The notes beneath the pieces are model-generated. The model was given only the letters and a program-made list of their open reading frames with translations, had not been told where the DNA came from and searched no databases. From positions 248,001 to 312,000 of the forward strand of contig NZ_JXRQ01000008.1 of assembly GCF_000829445.1 (NCBI RefSeq): 64,000 nucleotides of DNA. Reading direction: 5' to 3'. The position numbers and the translations under genes were made by a program. Shown piece by piece: positions 42,129-50,196 of this stretch (position 1 is its first letter; each line of letters begins with the position of its first letter). Origin of the DNA: Jeotgalibacillus alimentarius (GTDB lineage: Bacteria > Bacillota > Bacilli > Bacillales > Jeotgalibacillaceae).

Positions 42129-42659
42129 GTGGAATTTAACACAGAAAGATTAACCATCCGTCCATTTATGAATGAAGATCTGGACGATGTATTCAATATT
42201 TACAGTGATCAGGAAACGTGCAGATATCTTCTGCATGAACCTTGGACACATGATAACAAGCAGGAGAAGTTCACTAAAAAGCTTACAAATCATTCGCTGA
42301 CACAGAACCAGGCACTGAGTGTAGCGGTCGTGAATGAAGGCAGGGTCATTGGTGATCTGTCTGTGTGGTATACAGATATGAAGGATACAGTTGAGATTGG
42401 CTACACATTTTCACAGAACGCCTCAGGAAAAGGGTTTGCAACTGAGGCGTTAAAAGGACTGCTTGAAAAGCTTTTTGCTGAGTATAAAGTGCATCGCATC
42501 CAGGCGACGCTTGATGCCAGAAACGAGGCATCCGGCAGGTTATGTGAGCGGGTAGGTATGAGGAAAGAAGCGCATTTTGTTCAGGATTACTGGAATAAAG
42601 GTGAATGGACAGACAGTATTGTGTACGGGATGCTGGCTGGGGATTTGAATAAGGAATAA
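42129..42659 (+). CDS. GNAT acetyltransferase, RimJ/RimL type
   Basis: 176 residues. RLTIRPFMNEDLDDVFNIYSD, EIGYTFSQNASGKGFATEAL (acetyl-CoA loop), VHRIQATLDARNEASGRLCERVGMRKEAHF. GTG 42129 after AGGAGGAC, 15 bases behind fosB, so cotranscribed. Substrate unknown. Confidence 0.85.
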   Translation: MEFNTERLTIRPFMNEDLDDVFNIYSDQETCRYLLHEPWTHDNKQEKFTKKLTNHSLTQNQALSVAVVNEGRVIGDLSVWYTDMKDTVEIGYTFSQNASGKGFATEALKGLLEKLFAEYKVHRIQATLDARNEASGRLCERVGMRKEAHFVQDYWNKGEWTDSIVYGMLAGDLNKE

Positions 42660-42660
42660 A

Positions 42661-42694
42661 AAAATTGGGACGTATCATGCGTCCCAATTTTTTG
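42661..42694. terminator. Bidirectional terminator
   Basis: AAAATTGGGACG-tatcatg-CGTCCCAATTTTTT between convergent genes; T-runs on both strands. Confidence 0.9.
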
Positions 42695-42699
42695 TGAGG

Positions 42700-43170
42700 T
42701 CAAGCGCGATCCTTCGCCTGCTGAGTATCACGAATATTCTTCTGAATCGTAATCGCAGCAAACAGGCTGAGTACGAATGCCATACCGTAAAAGCCTTTTT
42801 CACTCAGAATAATGCTGCCTGCATTATAGAGGCCGATCGCCATCAGCAGGATTGCAATGATCACAGCAAGCCAGCTGAGCCCGTAATAGATGCCTGAAAC
42901 GGGAATGTCTTCTTCTTTATCCCGGACAGCCTTCTGCAGGGAAACGGCTGCATATAGGCCAAATACTAATACAGCAAAATAGTAACCTTTTTCATTCAGC
43001 TCCATTGCTGCATTGAAAAGGCCGATCAGGTAAGCAGTCAGTCCGATCGCAAGTGCTGCCCAGCTCGCTCCCTTAAAGGCAGGCGTCGGTTCGCCAGGCT
43101 TACGTTCCACTTTTACTCTCGGTTTCTTATCATCTTCCTGCATAAATGAATTTTCCTTAACTTCAGCCAT
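42700..43170 (-). CDS. YiaA/YiaB two-helix domain membrane protein
   Basis: 156 residues with four helices in two repeats: ASWAALAIGLTAYLIGLFNA...EKGYYFAVLVFGLYAAVSLQK and WLAVIIAILLMAIGLYNA...EKGFYGMAFVLSLFAAITIQK. The EKGxY turn is the YiaA/B signature. ATG 43170 after AAGGAGC. Inner-membrane protein of unknown function. Confidence 0.8.
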   Translation of the reverse strand: MAEVKENSFMQEDDKKPRVKVERKPGEPTPAFKGASWAALAIGLTAYLIGLFNAAMELNEKGYYFAVLVFGLYAAVSLQKAVRDKEEDIPVSGIYYGLSWLAVIIAILLMAIGLYNAGSIILSEKGFYGMAFVLSLFAAITIQKNIRDTQQAKDRA

Positions 43171-43512
43171 TCGCAACGCTCCTTACTGTTCTTTTTATAG
43201 GTACCAGTTGTATGACCTTGTATGGTTTGACAGATGTTGTATACTCTCATCTTACTTGATCAGAGGAAAATGTAAAGCAGCATTTTTTCTATGAATATAT
43301 AAGTCTGCCTTCTTTTTTCGCTCATACCTGAAGATTTACGTTCACAATAAATTAACATTCATCTCCTTTTCAGACAGTTTCTTTGATTTGCTGTGTCAGT
43401 GCGCGATCAGCAGCGTTAAAATAAATTGAAAGAAATATTTGGAATTAACAGTATTGCCGTTCATTCTGAAAAGTGATACTGGTTTTCTTATCAATTATGA
43501 AGGAGTGTCAAT
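43171..43512. other. Intergenic region between divergent genes
   Basis: About 340 AT-rich bases holding the divergent promoters of the YiaA/B-like and ResC-like genes. No further gene or clear structure seen. Confidence 0.4.
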
Positions 43513-44718
43513 ATGTCTGTCAGTTCAATGGTATCGATCAGCAGTTCGTCTTTATTTGTTTCATTTATTCTTTATTTAATTACGATTATTCCATTTGGTA
43601 TTGCCGTGAAATCCAGAAAACCGATTGCTGCAAGAATAGGAATCACCTTAACTGCAGCTGGTTTTATCGCTCAGCTCAATTATTTTATCTTACGGTGGAT
43701 TGCGAGTGGTCATGCACCGGTCAGCAATCTGAATGAGTTTCTTACATTCTTCGGCATTATGCTCGTTGGAAGCTTCTTCGTATTCTATTACATATACCGT
43801 CAGCCAGTGATGGGACTGTTCCTTTTACCGGTTTCACTGCTGATTATTGCGTATGCCAGCATGTTTCACAATGAGGTTACACCGCTCATTCCGGCACTGC
43901 AGAGCAACTGGCTGACGATTCACGTGATTACGGTAGCAGTTGCAAGTGCCGTACTATCAATTTCTTTTGTCACAGGATTGATCTACTTACTGAAAAAAAT
44001 AAATACAAATGAGAGAAGTAAAAGTTCGTTTTTCTTAGAACTTGTATTGTATTTCATGGTTGTCGTGGTTGGCTTTATCGTGGTTATTTCTGCATTTCGG
44101 GTGATGGGTTACAGTGCGAGCTATCAATTTGAGAACCGGGAAGGGGAGACGCAGGTGTATGACTATCACCTGCCGGCGATTGTGCTGCCGATGGATTCAG
44201 TTCATGTCAGCCCTGTTGATGGCATGCCAGGCAGTTATGAACCAGCCGATCACTATGCCGGACTTCTTGAACTGCCAAACAGCATAGAAACTGCCAAGCT
44301 GAATACAGTGTTGTGGTCATTTCTTGTGGGATCTCTCCTATACTTATTGATCAGGATCATCACACGGAAAAAGATTGCCCAGCTGCTGCAGCCTCTTACA
44401 CGCAAAGTTGATTTGTCTTTAATGGACGAGATTTCATACCGTTCAGTTGTCATTGGGTTTCCGTTATTTGCACTTGGCGGGCTCTTCTTCGCGATGATCT
44501 GGGCGCAGCTTGCGTGGACCAGGTTCTGGGGATGGGATCCTAAAGAAGTGTGGGCCCTGATCACGTTCTTATTCTATGCGGCTTTCCTTCACCTGCGTCT
44601 TGGGAGAGGATGGTCCGGTGAGAAGACTTCATGGCTTGCGATTATCGGCTTTGGCACAATCATCTTTAATCAGGTGTTTGTGAACCTGGTGATAGCAGGG
44701 TTGCATTCGTATGCATAA
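43513..44718 (+). CDS. ResC/CcsA-like cytochrome c biogenesis protein
   Basis: 401 residues, seven or more helices. FWGWDPKEVWALITFLFYAAFLHLR is the WWD haem-handling motif, and conserved His residues lie in NWLTIHVITV and near the C-terminus (AGLHSYA). ResC/CcsA delivers haem to apocytochrome c together with ResB/Ccs1. No resB or resA is adjacent, and the extra loop (about 210-260) with MDSVHVSPVDGMPGSYEPADHY matches ResC. AAGGAGTG precedes ATG 43513. Either a second copy or a relocated resC. Confidence 0.85.
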   Translation: MSVSSMVSISSSSLFVSFILYLITIIPFGIAVKSRKPIAARIGITLTAAGFIAQLNYFILRWIASGHAPVSNLNEFLTFFGIMLVGSFFVFYYIYRQPVMGLFLLPVSLLIIAYASMFHNEVTPLIPALQSNWLTIHVITVAVASAVLSISFVTGLIYLLKKINTNERSKSSFFLELVLYFMVVVVGFIVVISAFRVMGYSASYQFENREGETQVYDYHLPAIVLPMDSVHVSPVDGMPGSYEPADHYAGLLELPNSIETAKLNTVLWSFLVGSLLYLLIRIITRKKIAQLLQPLTRKVDLSLMDEISYRSVVIGFPLFALGGLFFAMIWAQLAWTRFWGWDPKEVWALITFLFYAAFLHLRLGRGWSGEKTSWLAIIGFGTIIFNQVFVNLVIAGLHSYA

Positions 44719-44765
44719 ATGTATTAAATTGTAATTGTCAAATAAAAACGACTTGAGGTGTACAG

Positions 44766-45029
44766 ATGAAAAGAATCATTTTAGAGGTAGCCTTGCTTCC
44801 TATTCTATTTTTAGTATCAGGAACCCTGCTTGTGATTATGGGCATTAATGGGAATGGGCTTGCAGTTCAATTTTCAAGACCTGGTAATGCGACAGCATAG
44901 GACACATCTGCAGAATTGATTCAAACATTTACTTATGTGCCCATATTATTAGGTGTCACTCTAATGATTCTCAGTATCATCACATTCAGTGTGAACTATT
45001 ATACATTTCAACGTGGAGCAAGGTTATAG
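44766..45029 (+). pseudogene. Two-helix membrane protein interrupted by in-frame TAG
   Basis: ATG 44766 after TTGAGGTG. Codons 1-44 give a membrane helix and NATA, TAG is at 44898-44900, and the same frame continues with D-T-S-A-E-L, a second helix and YYTFQRGARL to the TAG at 45027. Total 87 codons. Without the internal amber it is an ordinary small two-helix protein. Confidence 0.6.
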
Positions 45030-45032
45030 TAA

Positions 45033-45080
45033 AAAGCCCAAAAATCTCTGTTAAAGATTTTTGGGCTTTGCTCTTTTTTG
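45033..45080 (+). terminator. Terminator
   Basis: AAAGCCCAAAAATCT / AGATTTTTGGGCTTT, then GCTCTTTTTT. Serves the plus-strand gene before it; the czcD gene ends 27 bases on from the opposite side. Confidence 0.9.
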
Positions 45081-45106
45081 CATCATCAGTTAAATGGTTA
45101 AGATAC

Positions 45107-46018
45107 TCACACCAGCAACTCACCATGACACAATCCTGATTTTTCAACCTGAATCGTGGAGTGGTTAATTTGATGCTTCTTCTGAATCAGCTCTATTGCT
45201 TTTTGCAGAACCAGCTGTTCATCTGCTTCATCACGGATTGTCAGGTGACAGCTGAATGAATCCAGTCCGGAAGTGATCGTCCAGAGATGAAAATCATGTA
45301 CATCAATCACACCGTCAATACTCTGTAAGGAAGCTTTTAACTCTCCAGTATCCACAGCAGAAGGAGCACCTTCCATCAGAATATGAACCGATTGCTTCAG
45401 AATGCCCCATGCACTTTTTAGAATGAGCAGAGAGACAAGCACTGAAATAAGCGGATCTGCCAGGTACCAGTCAAACACCAGCATGACGACCCCGGCTGCA
45501 ATCGCCCCGACAGACCCAAGTGCGTCACCAATTACATGAAGATAGGCACTGCGGAGGTTAACGTTATCCTTTACGTCGCCTTTGCGCATGAGAAACCAGG
45601 CACTCAATAAATTAGCAAGCAGACCAATTACCGCAATGCCCATCATCGTGCCACTCGCTACAGTTGGCGGCTCTAGAAACCGTTCATAAGCCTCTACTAA
45701 AATAAATCCTGAAATCACAAATAATGTGACCCCATTGAACAGTGCTGCTAAAATCTCAAAGCGGTAAAATCCATAAGTTTTATTGTCAGATGCTTTCTTC
45801 GTGGCAAACCAGATTGCAACAAGACTCAATAAAAGAGAACTGGCGTCACTGAGCATGTGTCCTGAATCGGCTAATAATGCCAGACTGTTTGTCAGTAAAC
45901 CGCCAAAGAACTCAAGTAGCATGATAAATGTTGTAATGGAGAACGCAATCAGTAGTCCCTTTTTGTTACCTTCTCTCAATTCTTCAAAATGTCCATGGTC
46001 ATGTGAATGAGCCATCAT
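45107..46018 (-). CDS. czcD: CDF-family zinc/cation efflux protein (CzcD)
   Basis: 303 residues. His-rich N-terminus (MMAHSHDHGH), six helices with NSLALLADSGHMLSDASSLLLS (HxxxD site A) and SAYLHVIGDALGSVGA (second HxxxD), and a C-terminal cytoplasmic domain (VDVHDFHLWTITSG-type). It exports Zn2+ (and Co2+/Cd2+) in exchange for protons. AAGGAGGTTAC before ATG 46018. Nine bases downstream of the ArsR gene: a czrA-czcD operon. Confidence 0.9.
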   Translation of the reverse strand: MMAHSHDHGHFEELREGNKKGLLIAFSITTFIMLLEFFGGLLTNSLALLADSGHMLSDASSLLLSLVAIWFATKKASDNKTYGFYRFEILAALFNGVTLFVISGFILVEAYERFLEPPTVASGTMMGIAVIGLLANLLSAWFLMRKGDVKDNVNLRSAYLHVIGDALGSVGAIAAGVVMLVFDWYLADPLISVLVSLLILKSAWGILKQSVHILMEGAPSAVDTGELKASLQSIDGVIDVHDFHLWTITSGLDSFSCHLTIRDEADEQLVLQKAIELIQKKHQINHSTIQVEKSGLCHGELLV

Positions 46019-46027
46019 GTAACCTCC

Positions 46028-46336
46028 TTACTCACAATCAATATGCGTAATCACCTGAGTCAGCGTGTTAATGACATGCTGATCACTGCAGCTATAATAA
46101 AAATGATTCCCGTCACGTCTTGATTTTACTAACCTGAGTCCTCTTAATGTTCTCAGCTGATGTGATACGGCAGACTGAGACATGTTCAGCACTTCTGTTA
46201 TATGCGTGACGGAACACTCCTCCTGCGACAGCAAATATAGTATTTTGATCCGGGTAGGATCAGCAAGTACTTTAAACGTTCTTGAAGCTTCCTCAACTGT
46301 TTTATCTGATAAAAACTGATGGTTTTTTTTATCCAC
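46028..46336 (-). CDS. czrA: ArsR-family metal sensor (CzrA-like)
   Basis: 102 residues. Winged helix (LADPTRIKILYLLSQEECSVTHITEVLNMSQSAVSHQLRTLRGLRLVKSRRDGNHFYYS). The helix-5 site reads D-Q-H, then T-H-I-D-C: Asp and His as in CzrA, the next His 11 residues on, but Cys instead of the last His. It represses czcD until zinc binds. ATG 46336 after GGAGGTAGG. Confidence 0.88.
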   Translation of the reverse strand: MDKKNHQFLSDKTVEEASRTFKVLADPTRIKILYLLSQEECSVTHITEVLNMSQSAVSHQLRTLRGLRLVKSRRDGNHFYYSCSDQHVINTLTQVITHIDCE

Positions 46337-46359
46337 GATCCTACCTCCATGTAATATCT

Positions 46360-46379
46360 ATATGATCATATGTTCATAT
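46360..46379. promoter_or_regulatory. CzrA-type operator
   Basis: ATATGATCAT-ATGTTCATAT, an imperfect palindrome (one mismatch), 24 bases before the ArsR start. It closely resembles ArsR/SmtB 12-2-12 sites (ATATGAACA-type halves). Confidence 0.75.
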
Positions 46380-46435
46380 AGATACAATAAATGAAAAATA
46401 TATATTTGTCAAAAGACTTTGCTGGTCTGATGAAA

Positions 46436-46477
46436 TAAAAAAGACATGCACAATTAAATTTGAATTGGTCATGTCCT
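46436..46477 (-). terminator. Terminator
   Basis: Minus strand: GACATGACCAATT / AATTGTGCATGTC hairpin with TTTTTTATTTC tail, downstream of the gene at 46520. Confidence 0.75.
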
Positions 46478-46519
46478 GAATATTATATTTGTTTAGTTCA
46501 AAAATCTTTTTATAGATTG

Positions 46520-46735
46520 CTATGTTGTTTTTCTTTTATTTAAGATAAGTTCATAACCAAACGTCAGAAGGATTCCTATCGTAAATATAGAAAAGGTTGA
46601 TATTAAATTTTTATCGAAAATTAAGTAATAAAAATTATTTCCAGCAAGTAAGAACAGAAAAACATAAAAACCAAAGACTAAGCTGCGTGTTGAATTTTTC
46701 ATTTCGCTTTCTGACATATCTCTAAATAGTTTCAT
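46520..46735 (-). CDS. Two-helix membrane protein (71 residues)
   Basis: ATG 46735 (M-K-L-F-R-D) is 9 bases after AAGGGA; the ATG at 46744 is too close. Helices SLVFGFYVFLFLLAGNNFYYLI and ISTFSIFTIGILLTFGYELIL, basic tail. Unknown. Confidence 0.6.
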   Translation of the reverse strand: MKLFRDMSESEMKNSTRSLVFGFYVFLFLLAGNNFYYLIFDKNLISTFSIFTIGILLTFGYELILNKRKTT

Positions 46736-46794
46736 AAAAAACATCCCTTATATGATTGTGGTCGATAAGAGTGAATACACTGGTATGATTTTTG

Positions 46795-47022
46795 TTAAGA
46801 TCTTCGCTGAGCAAATCTGCCGATCAAAAACGTCCCGGCAATACAAAGAATGATCGTGATCAGTGAATTGAAGAGAAAGTTAAAATCGAATTCACTCACC
46901 TCTCTGTAGTCAGTTTCACCGACACCCTGCAGTAAATACTGTCCGCCATTGTAATCGAAGAGAAGGAATGAAAGGATAATACCAATAACCAATCCAATCA
47001 GGAATTTTATCAAAATAACCAC
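46795..47022 (-). CDS. Two-helix membrane protein (75 residues)
   Basis: Helices at residues 4-24 and 48-68 flanking an acidic extracellular loop (GETDYREVSEFDF). Basic C-terminus. Fifteen bases downstream of the kinase-like gene; likely one transcript. Unknown. Confidence 0.6.
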   Translation of the reverse strand: MVILIKFLIGLVIGIILSFLLFDYNGGQYLLQGVGETDYREVSEFDFNFLFNSLITIILCIAGTFLIGRFAQRRS

Positions 47023-47036
47023 CCCATCAGTATGAG

Positions 47037-47600
47037 TTAAACATCTGCAAGCGCAACAATTTCTTCAATCACACGATCCACATCATCCGGATCATTGACC
47101 ACAAATAAATAGTCGGCTTCACCTTCATCAGGGTCTGCGATATCCGACAGTTCTGATTCTTTCTCCTGTCTGATCAGCACATCTTTAAAAGTAGTATAGG
47201 GACCCCTGAAAATATTTGTATCACGCGCGCTATTCTCTACCCGTTTATACAGAATGTCATCTGAAAGGTCAAAGTGAACGAGGATACGGGTGAACTCATT
47301 TTCACTGTAGATTTCTTCAAGCAAATACTGCCTTGTGCTTTTAGCACGATTGGAATTGCTCACGATAAAATGGAATCCTGTATATTCTTTTGCATACTCA
47401 ACAACTAATTTCGTTAAGGAATGCTTTAAAATGTTCGGTCCTTCTTTTGGCTGCAGCATCTTATAATATGTATTCAGAAACTCAGCATGAGCATCCTGAT
47501 CCATCACGAAAGAGTTAGTCAGCTTTTGTTCAAGCTGTCTTGCGAAAGTAGTTTTACCGCTATGGGTTTTACCAACTGTAATAATCGCGAGTCTTTTCAT
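47037..47600 (-). CDS. P-loop kinase-like ATPase (187 residues)
   Basis: TVGKTHSGKTTFARQLE is the Walker A at residues 8-24; FVMDQDAHAEFLNTYY and FIVSNSNRAKSTRQYLLEE suit a small-molecule or polynucleotide kinase of the AAA_33 type with a lid region (KRVENSARDTNIFRG). Substrate unknown. GGGAGGTCAC before ATG 47600. Flanked by small membrane proteins. Confidence 0.75.
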   Translation of the reverse strand: MKRLAIITVGKTHSGKTTFARQLEQKLTNSFVMDQDAHAEFLNTYYKMLQPKEGPNILKHSLTKLVVEYAKEYTGFHFIVSNSNRAKSTRQYLLEEIYSENEFTRILVHFDLSDDILYKRVENSARDTNIFRGPYTTFKDVLIRQEKESELSDIADPDEGEADYLFVVNDPDDVDRVIEEIVALADV

Positions 47601-47626
47601 GTGACCTCCCTATGTTCTGATGATTT

Positions 47627-47803
47627 TCAATACATGCTTGCAACTCCAAACATGACGGCACAAATAAAGGCGAACGTGAGCAATCCTCCGATGATTGTAT
47701 AATTGTGAATGTCCTGATTATGCTTTAAACGCTTTAAAATAATGATCAGATTGACGTACCATAGTACACCGAGTAGAGGTATAGTAATGAATATGAGAGC
47801 CAT
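47627..47803 (-). CDS. Two-helix membrane micro-protein (58 residues)
   Basis: ATG 47803 after AAGGAGCG. M-A-L-I-F-I-T start, helix 1, a KRLKHNQDIHN cytosolic loop, then IIGGLLTFAFICAVMFGVA. Twenty-six bases upstream of the kinase-like gene. Unknown. Confidence 0.6.
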   Translation of the reverse strand: MALIFITIPLLGVLWYVNLIIILKRLKHNQDIHNYTIIGGLLTFAFICAVMFGVASMY

Positions 47804-47830
47804 CTATTTGTTTCGCTCCTTCTATGTATT

Positions 47831-48006
47831 GAGAAATAACTTTGTATTAATATACCATAAATTAAATGTTTCCCTCCCTGGTAATGGTCATTTTCTGAAA
47901 TATAATTGTAAAAATGAGGATTTTTTCGTTTGGTTAACAATTATTCAAAAAGACAATAGAAAATTTTTTATCGTAATTGTTGTCGAGGTAAATTGCGAGA
48001 GAAAAC
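47831..48006. other. AT-rich intergenic region
   Basis: Contains TATACCATAAATT-like promoter sequence for the minus-strand gene at 47627 and nothing else I can support. Confidence 0.35.
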
Positions 48007-48060
48007 AAATAAACACCCCAAAATGATCCAAGGTTGATCAATTTTGAGGTGTTTATATTT
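48007..48060 (-). terminator. Terminator of the secreted two-cysteine protein
   Basis: AAACACCCCAAAAT-gatc and gatc-AATTTTGAGGTGTTT pair (with an inner GATC/GATC step). It is oriented for the gene ending at 48131. Confidence 0.7.
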
Positions 48061-48130
48061 TAGTTGTGAATAAAACTATTATTTACTTAAAGGTGTAATA
48101 TTTAAGGTGAAAATATTTAAAATATAAATT

Positions 48131-48748
48131 CTAAAAGCAATTATCTACTACATCACCCAAACTAAAAAACTCTAAAACAGCCTTTTGTGTTTCACCTGGT
48201 AATGCTCTTGTCGATAGTGTTACAGCTTTTTTAATAGAACTTGTCTTGGAAAGACCTAAGTTTCTTTGATGTTTGTATGCTGTGATAATCGTTTTTGTCA
48301 TAGAGTTTAATCCACCCATTAATTTGGCAGCCTTCTTCACTTTTAAAATTTTCGCCCATGGTAACGCATTGATGACTAGCGCTTTACCAGCACTGGAAAT
48401 ACATGACCAAACGCCCATTGTAGTTATTTGCCCAGGTTCTTTTATTTCAATCGTTTTTAAATTTTCTCCATCAGCCACAAATTTATAATCTCTAAATTCA
48501 TCACCTTTGTTTTGATTTAACCATTTTACTCCGGAGTTAATGCCTTGTTCAGCAACTTCTTCGGGCATTTGGTCAATTAGCTTTAATAAAGGATCTAATG
48601 TATCCTGTATTTGTTCAACTTCTGAATTAATTTGATCATCAGAAATATTGGCATTTTGTTCTGCATTAGCTACTGGTATTGCAAAAGCTGTAGTGAAAAT
48701 TAAAGATAAGCACATTGTAATGACTAGTTGTTTTAGACTTTTCTTCAT
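48131..48748 (-). CDS. Secreted protein with two-cysteine C-terminal domain
   Basis: 205 residues. Signal peptide MKKSLKQLVITMCLSL...VANAEQ with AxA cleavage. Residues 30-105 are acidic; residues 110-205 are basic and helix-rich (WSCISSAGKALVINALPWAKILKVKKAAKLMGG, KHQRNLGLSKTSSIKKAV) with only two Cys, at the start (WSC) and end (VVDNCF). The acidic-propeptide plus basic-core layout recalls bacteriocin precursors and some secreted toxins. GGAGAATTCC before the ATG. A divergent 57-residue membrane protein lies 86 bases away. Function inferred weakly. Confidence 0.6.
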   Translation of the reverse strand: MKKSLKQLVITMCLSLIFTTAFAIPVANAEQNANISDDQINSEVEQIQDTLDPLLKLIDQMPEEVAEQGINSGVKWLNQNKGDEFRDYKFVADGENLKTIEIKEPGQITTMGVWSCISSAGKALVINALPWAKILKVKKAAKLMGGLNSMTKTIITAYKHQRNLGLSKTSSIKKAVTLSTRALPGETQKAVLEFFSLGDVVDNCF

Positions 48749-48834
48749 TGGAATTCTCCTTTACACTGTATTTGTATGTAACTAATTTGGTCACTAGTAA
48801 TTTTAACATATTTTAGTTTTAATAGGAGGTAATT

Positions 48835-49008
48835 ATGAAAAAAAGTATATTTTTTCTTCTTTTAATCATAGTAGCAGGTTCATTTGTTATTAACCTATTT
48901 GTTGATAGTGAAGCCACTAGAACAACTATAAATATCATAGGATTAGTAGCAATTATTGTGATCGCTTTTGGTACAAGAATGAACTTTTCAAAGTCCTCAG
49001 AAAACTGA
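48835..49008 (+). CDS. Two-helix membrane micro-protein (57 residues)
   Basis: ATG 48835 after ATAGGAGGTAA, a perfect ribosome site. M-K-K-S-I-F-F start, a first helix, VDSEATRTT loop and second helix, then FSKSSEN. Divergent from the secreted two-cysteine protein and ending in its own terminator. An immunity role is possible, not shown. Confidence 0.65.
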   Translation: MKKSIFFLLLIIVAGSFVINLFVDSEATRTTINIIGLVAIIVIAFGTRMNFSKSSEN

Positions 49009-49014
49009 TCATGT

Positions 49015-49051
49015 GAAAAAGCGTTTCTTATCTTAAGGAACGCTTTTTTTA
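49015..49051 (+). terminator. Terminator
   Basis: AAAAAGCGTTtCTTA / TAAGgAACGCTTTTTTT directly after the 57-residue gene. Confidence 0.9.
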
Positions 49052-49376
49052 ATATGATTACCGCCGCTTAAACATTAGCTTCGGATCTTAAGAGTCAAAG
49101 ACCTCACCAAATAACTATTTTTAAGTGGGAATCTCCTCTTATCACTGTCTTGTTTAATTGTACTTATATTGCGTTTTGATATTTACTGTTTGATATGGTC
49201 TTTAGAATGTTTTCTATTTCACGTGGAGTCATTTTTTCATCTAATAAACATCATCCTTGTGAAACGAGATGTGCTTGGTTTTAGAAGAACAATTCCCTTA
49301 TCATGACAATTTCGTTATGGTAATCTTATATTAAAAATGAGAACGTTTACTTTTAAAAAGAGTGGAGGAGGAATAA
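49052..49376. other. Intergenic region with a possible coding remnant
   Basis: On the minus strand near 49176-49254 a short frame reads LLDEKMTPREIENILKTI and stops, without start or ribosome site; it may be the tail of a lost gene. Otherwise nothing clear. Confidence 0.3.
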
Positions 49377-49799
49377 TTGAAAAAGTTTACTTTACTGCTG
49401 ACGATGCTATTACTCAGCGCCTGCTCCAATCCTGATCTTGAGAACACAAATGATGTAACGCTGCGCTTTTGGGATGGGAGTGAGCCGGCGGGAAATGAAG
49501 AATTTATTAAGGATGATGGCGATATAGAGACGTTTGTCAGTGCGACTGAGAATGCTGAAGTGCTTGAGGAGGGGACAGTGATCAATACTCCGCCTCTTTT
49601 AAAATATTCATTAAGGCAGGATGAAGAAAATCTGGATTATCACTTATGGATTTCGGAACAGGGTGAAGGATATATACAAAGCCTGATCTCTGAAGGCACC
49701 CGCACTTATCAGCTGGACGAAGAGTCAGTTGAGTCATTAGAAGATTTTTTGGCAGGGTATGACACTGTAACGTTTTTGAATGAAGTCACCTTTGAGTAG
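49377..49799 (+). CDS. Lipoprotein, unknown (140 residues)
   Basis: TTG 49377 after GGAGGAGGAAT. M-K-K-F-T-L-L-L-T-M signal and an LLSAC lipobox (Cys 16). Mature part is acidic (DVTLRFWDGSEPAGNEEF, YHLWISEQGEGYIQSLI). Surface lipoprotein of no recognised family. Confidence 0.7.
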   Translation: MKKFTLLLTMLLLSACSNPDLENTNDVTLRFWDGSEPAGNEEFIKDDGDIETFVSATENAEVLEEGTVINTPPLLKYSLRQDEENLDYHLWISEQGEGYIQSLISEGTRTYQLDEESVESLEDFLAGYDTVTFLNEVTFE

Positions 49800-49832
49800 A
49801 TTACGGTTTTAATAAGTCTGGAGGACCGATCC

Positions 49833-50138
49833 ATGCCAAACTGTAAAAACTGTCAATACAAATGGAGCTTTTTTGAAACAATGAAGATAGGTTTTGCTAA
49901 CAGCAGGAAATGTCCGAATTGTGGCGTTAAGCAGTATGTCTCGACCAAATCGAGAAAGTCTGTGTATATGATTTATATGATTCCATTAATTATCCTTCTC
50001 TTTGTCCGGCCGCTACTGGAGTCGATTGGTATGAATAGTTTCTTTTCCATAACACTTGTTGTCCTTTTTATGATTGCTTATATTTTGTATATTCCTTATA
50101 CGGTCAGGCTTTCAAATGAGCAGGAGCCTTTGTGGTGA
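49833..50138 (+). CDS. TIGR04104-type putative zinc-finger membrane protein
   Basis: 101 residues. N-terminal zinc ribbon CKNCQYKWSFFET...CPNCG, followed by two membrane helices and NEQEPLW. This CxxC-x-Y-W-S layout matches the TIGR04104 family. GGAGGACC before ATG 49833. Function unknown. Confidence 0.8.
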   Translation: MPNCKNCQYKWSFFETMKIGFANSRKCPNCGVKQYVSTKSRKSVYMIYMIPLIILLFVRPLLESIGMNSFFSITLVVLFMIAYILYIPYTVRLSNEQEPLW

Positions 50139-50148
50139 ATGAACAACA

Positions 50149-50194
50149 TAAAAGGTCCGGAACCTCCATATATCGGAGGGTTCCGGACCTTTTG
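50149..50194. terminator. Bidirectional terminator
   Basis: AAAAGGTCCGGAACC-tcc... and ...gga-GGGTTCCGGACCTTTT between convergent genes, perfect 15-bp stem. Confidence 0.9.
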
Positions 50195-50196
50195 AA

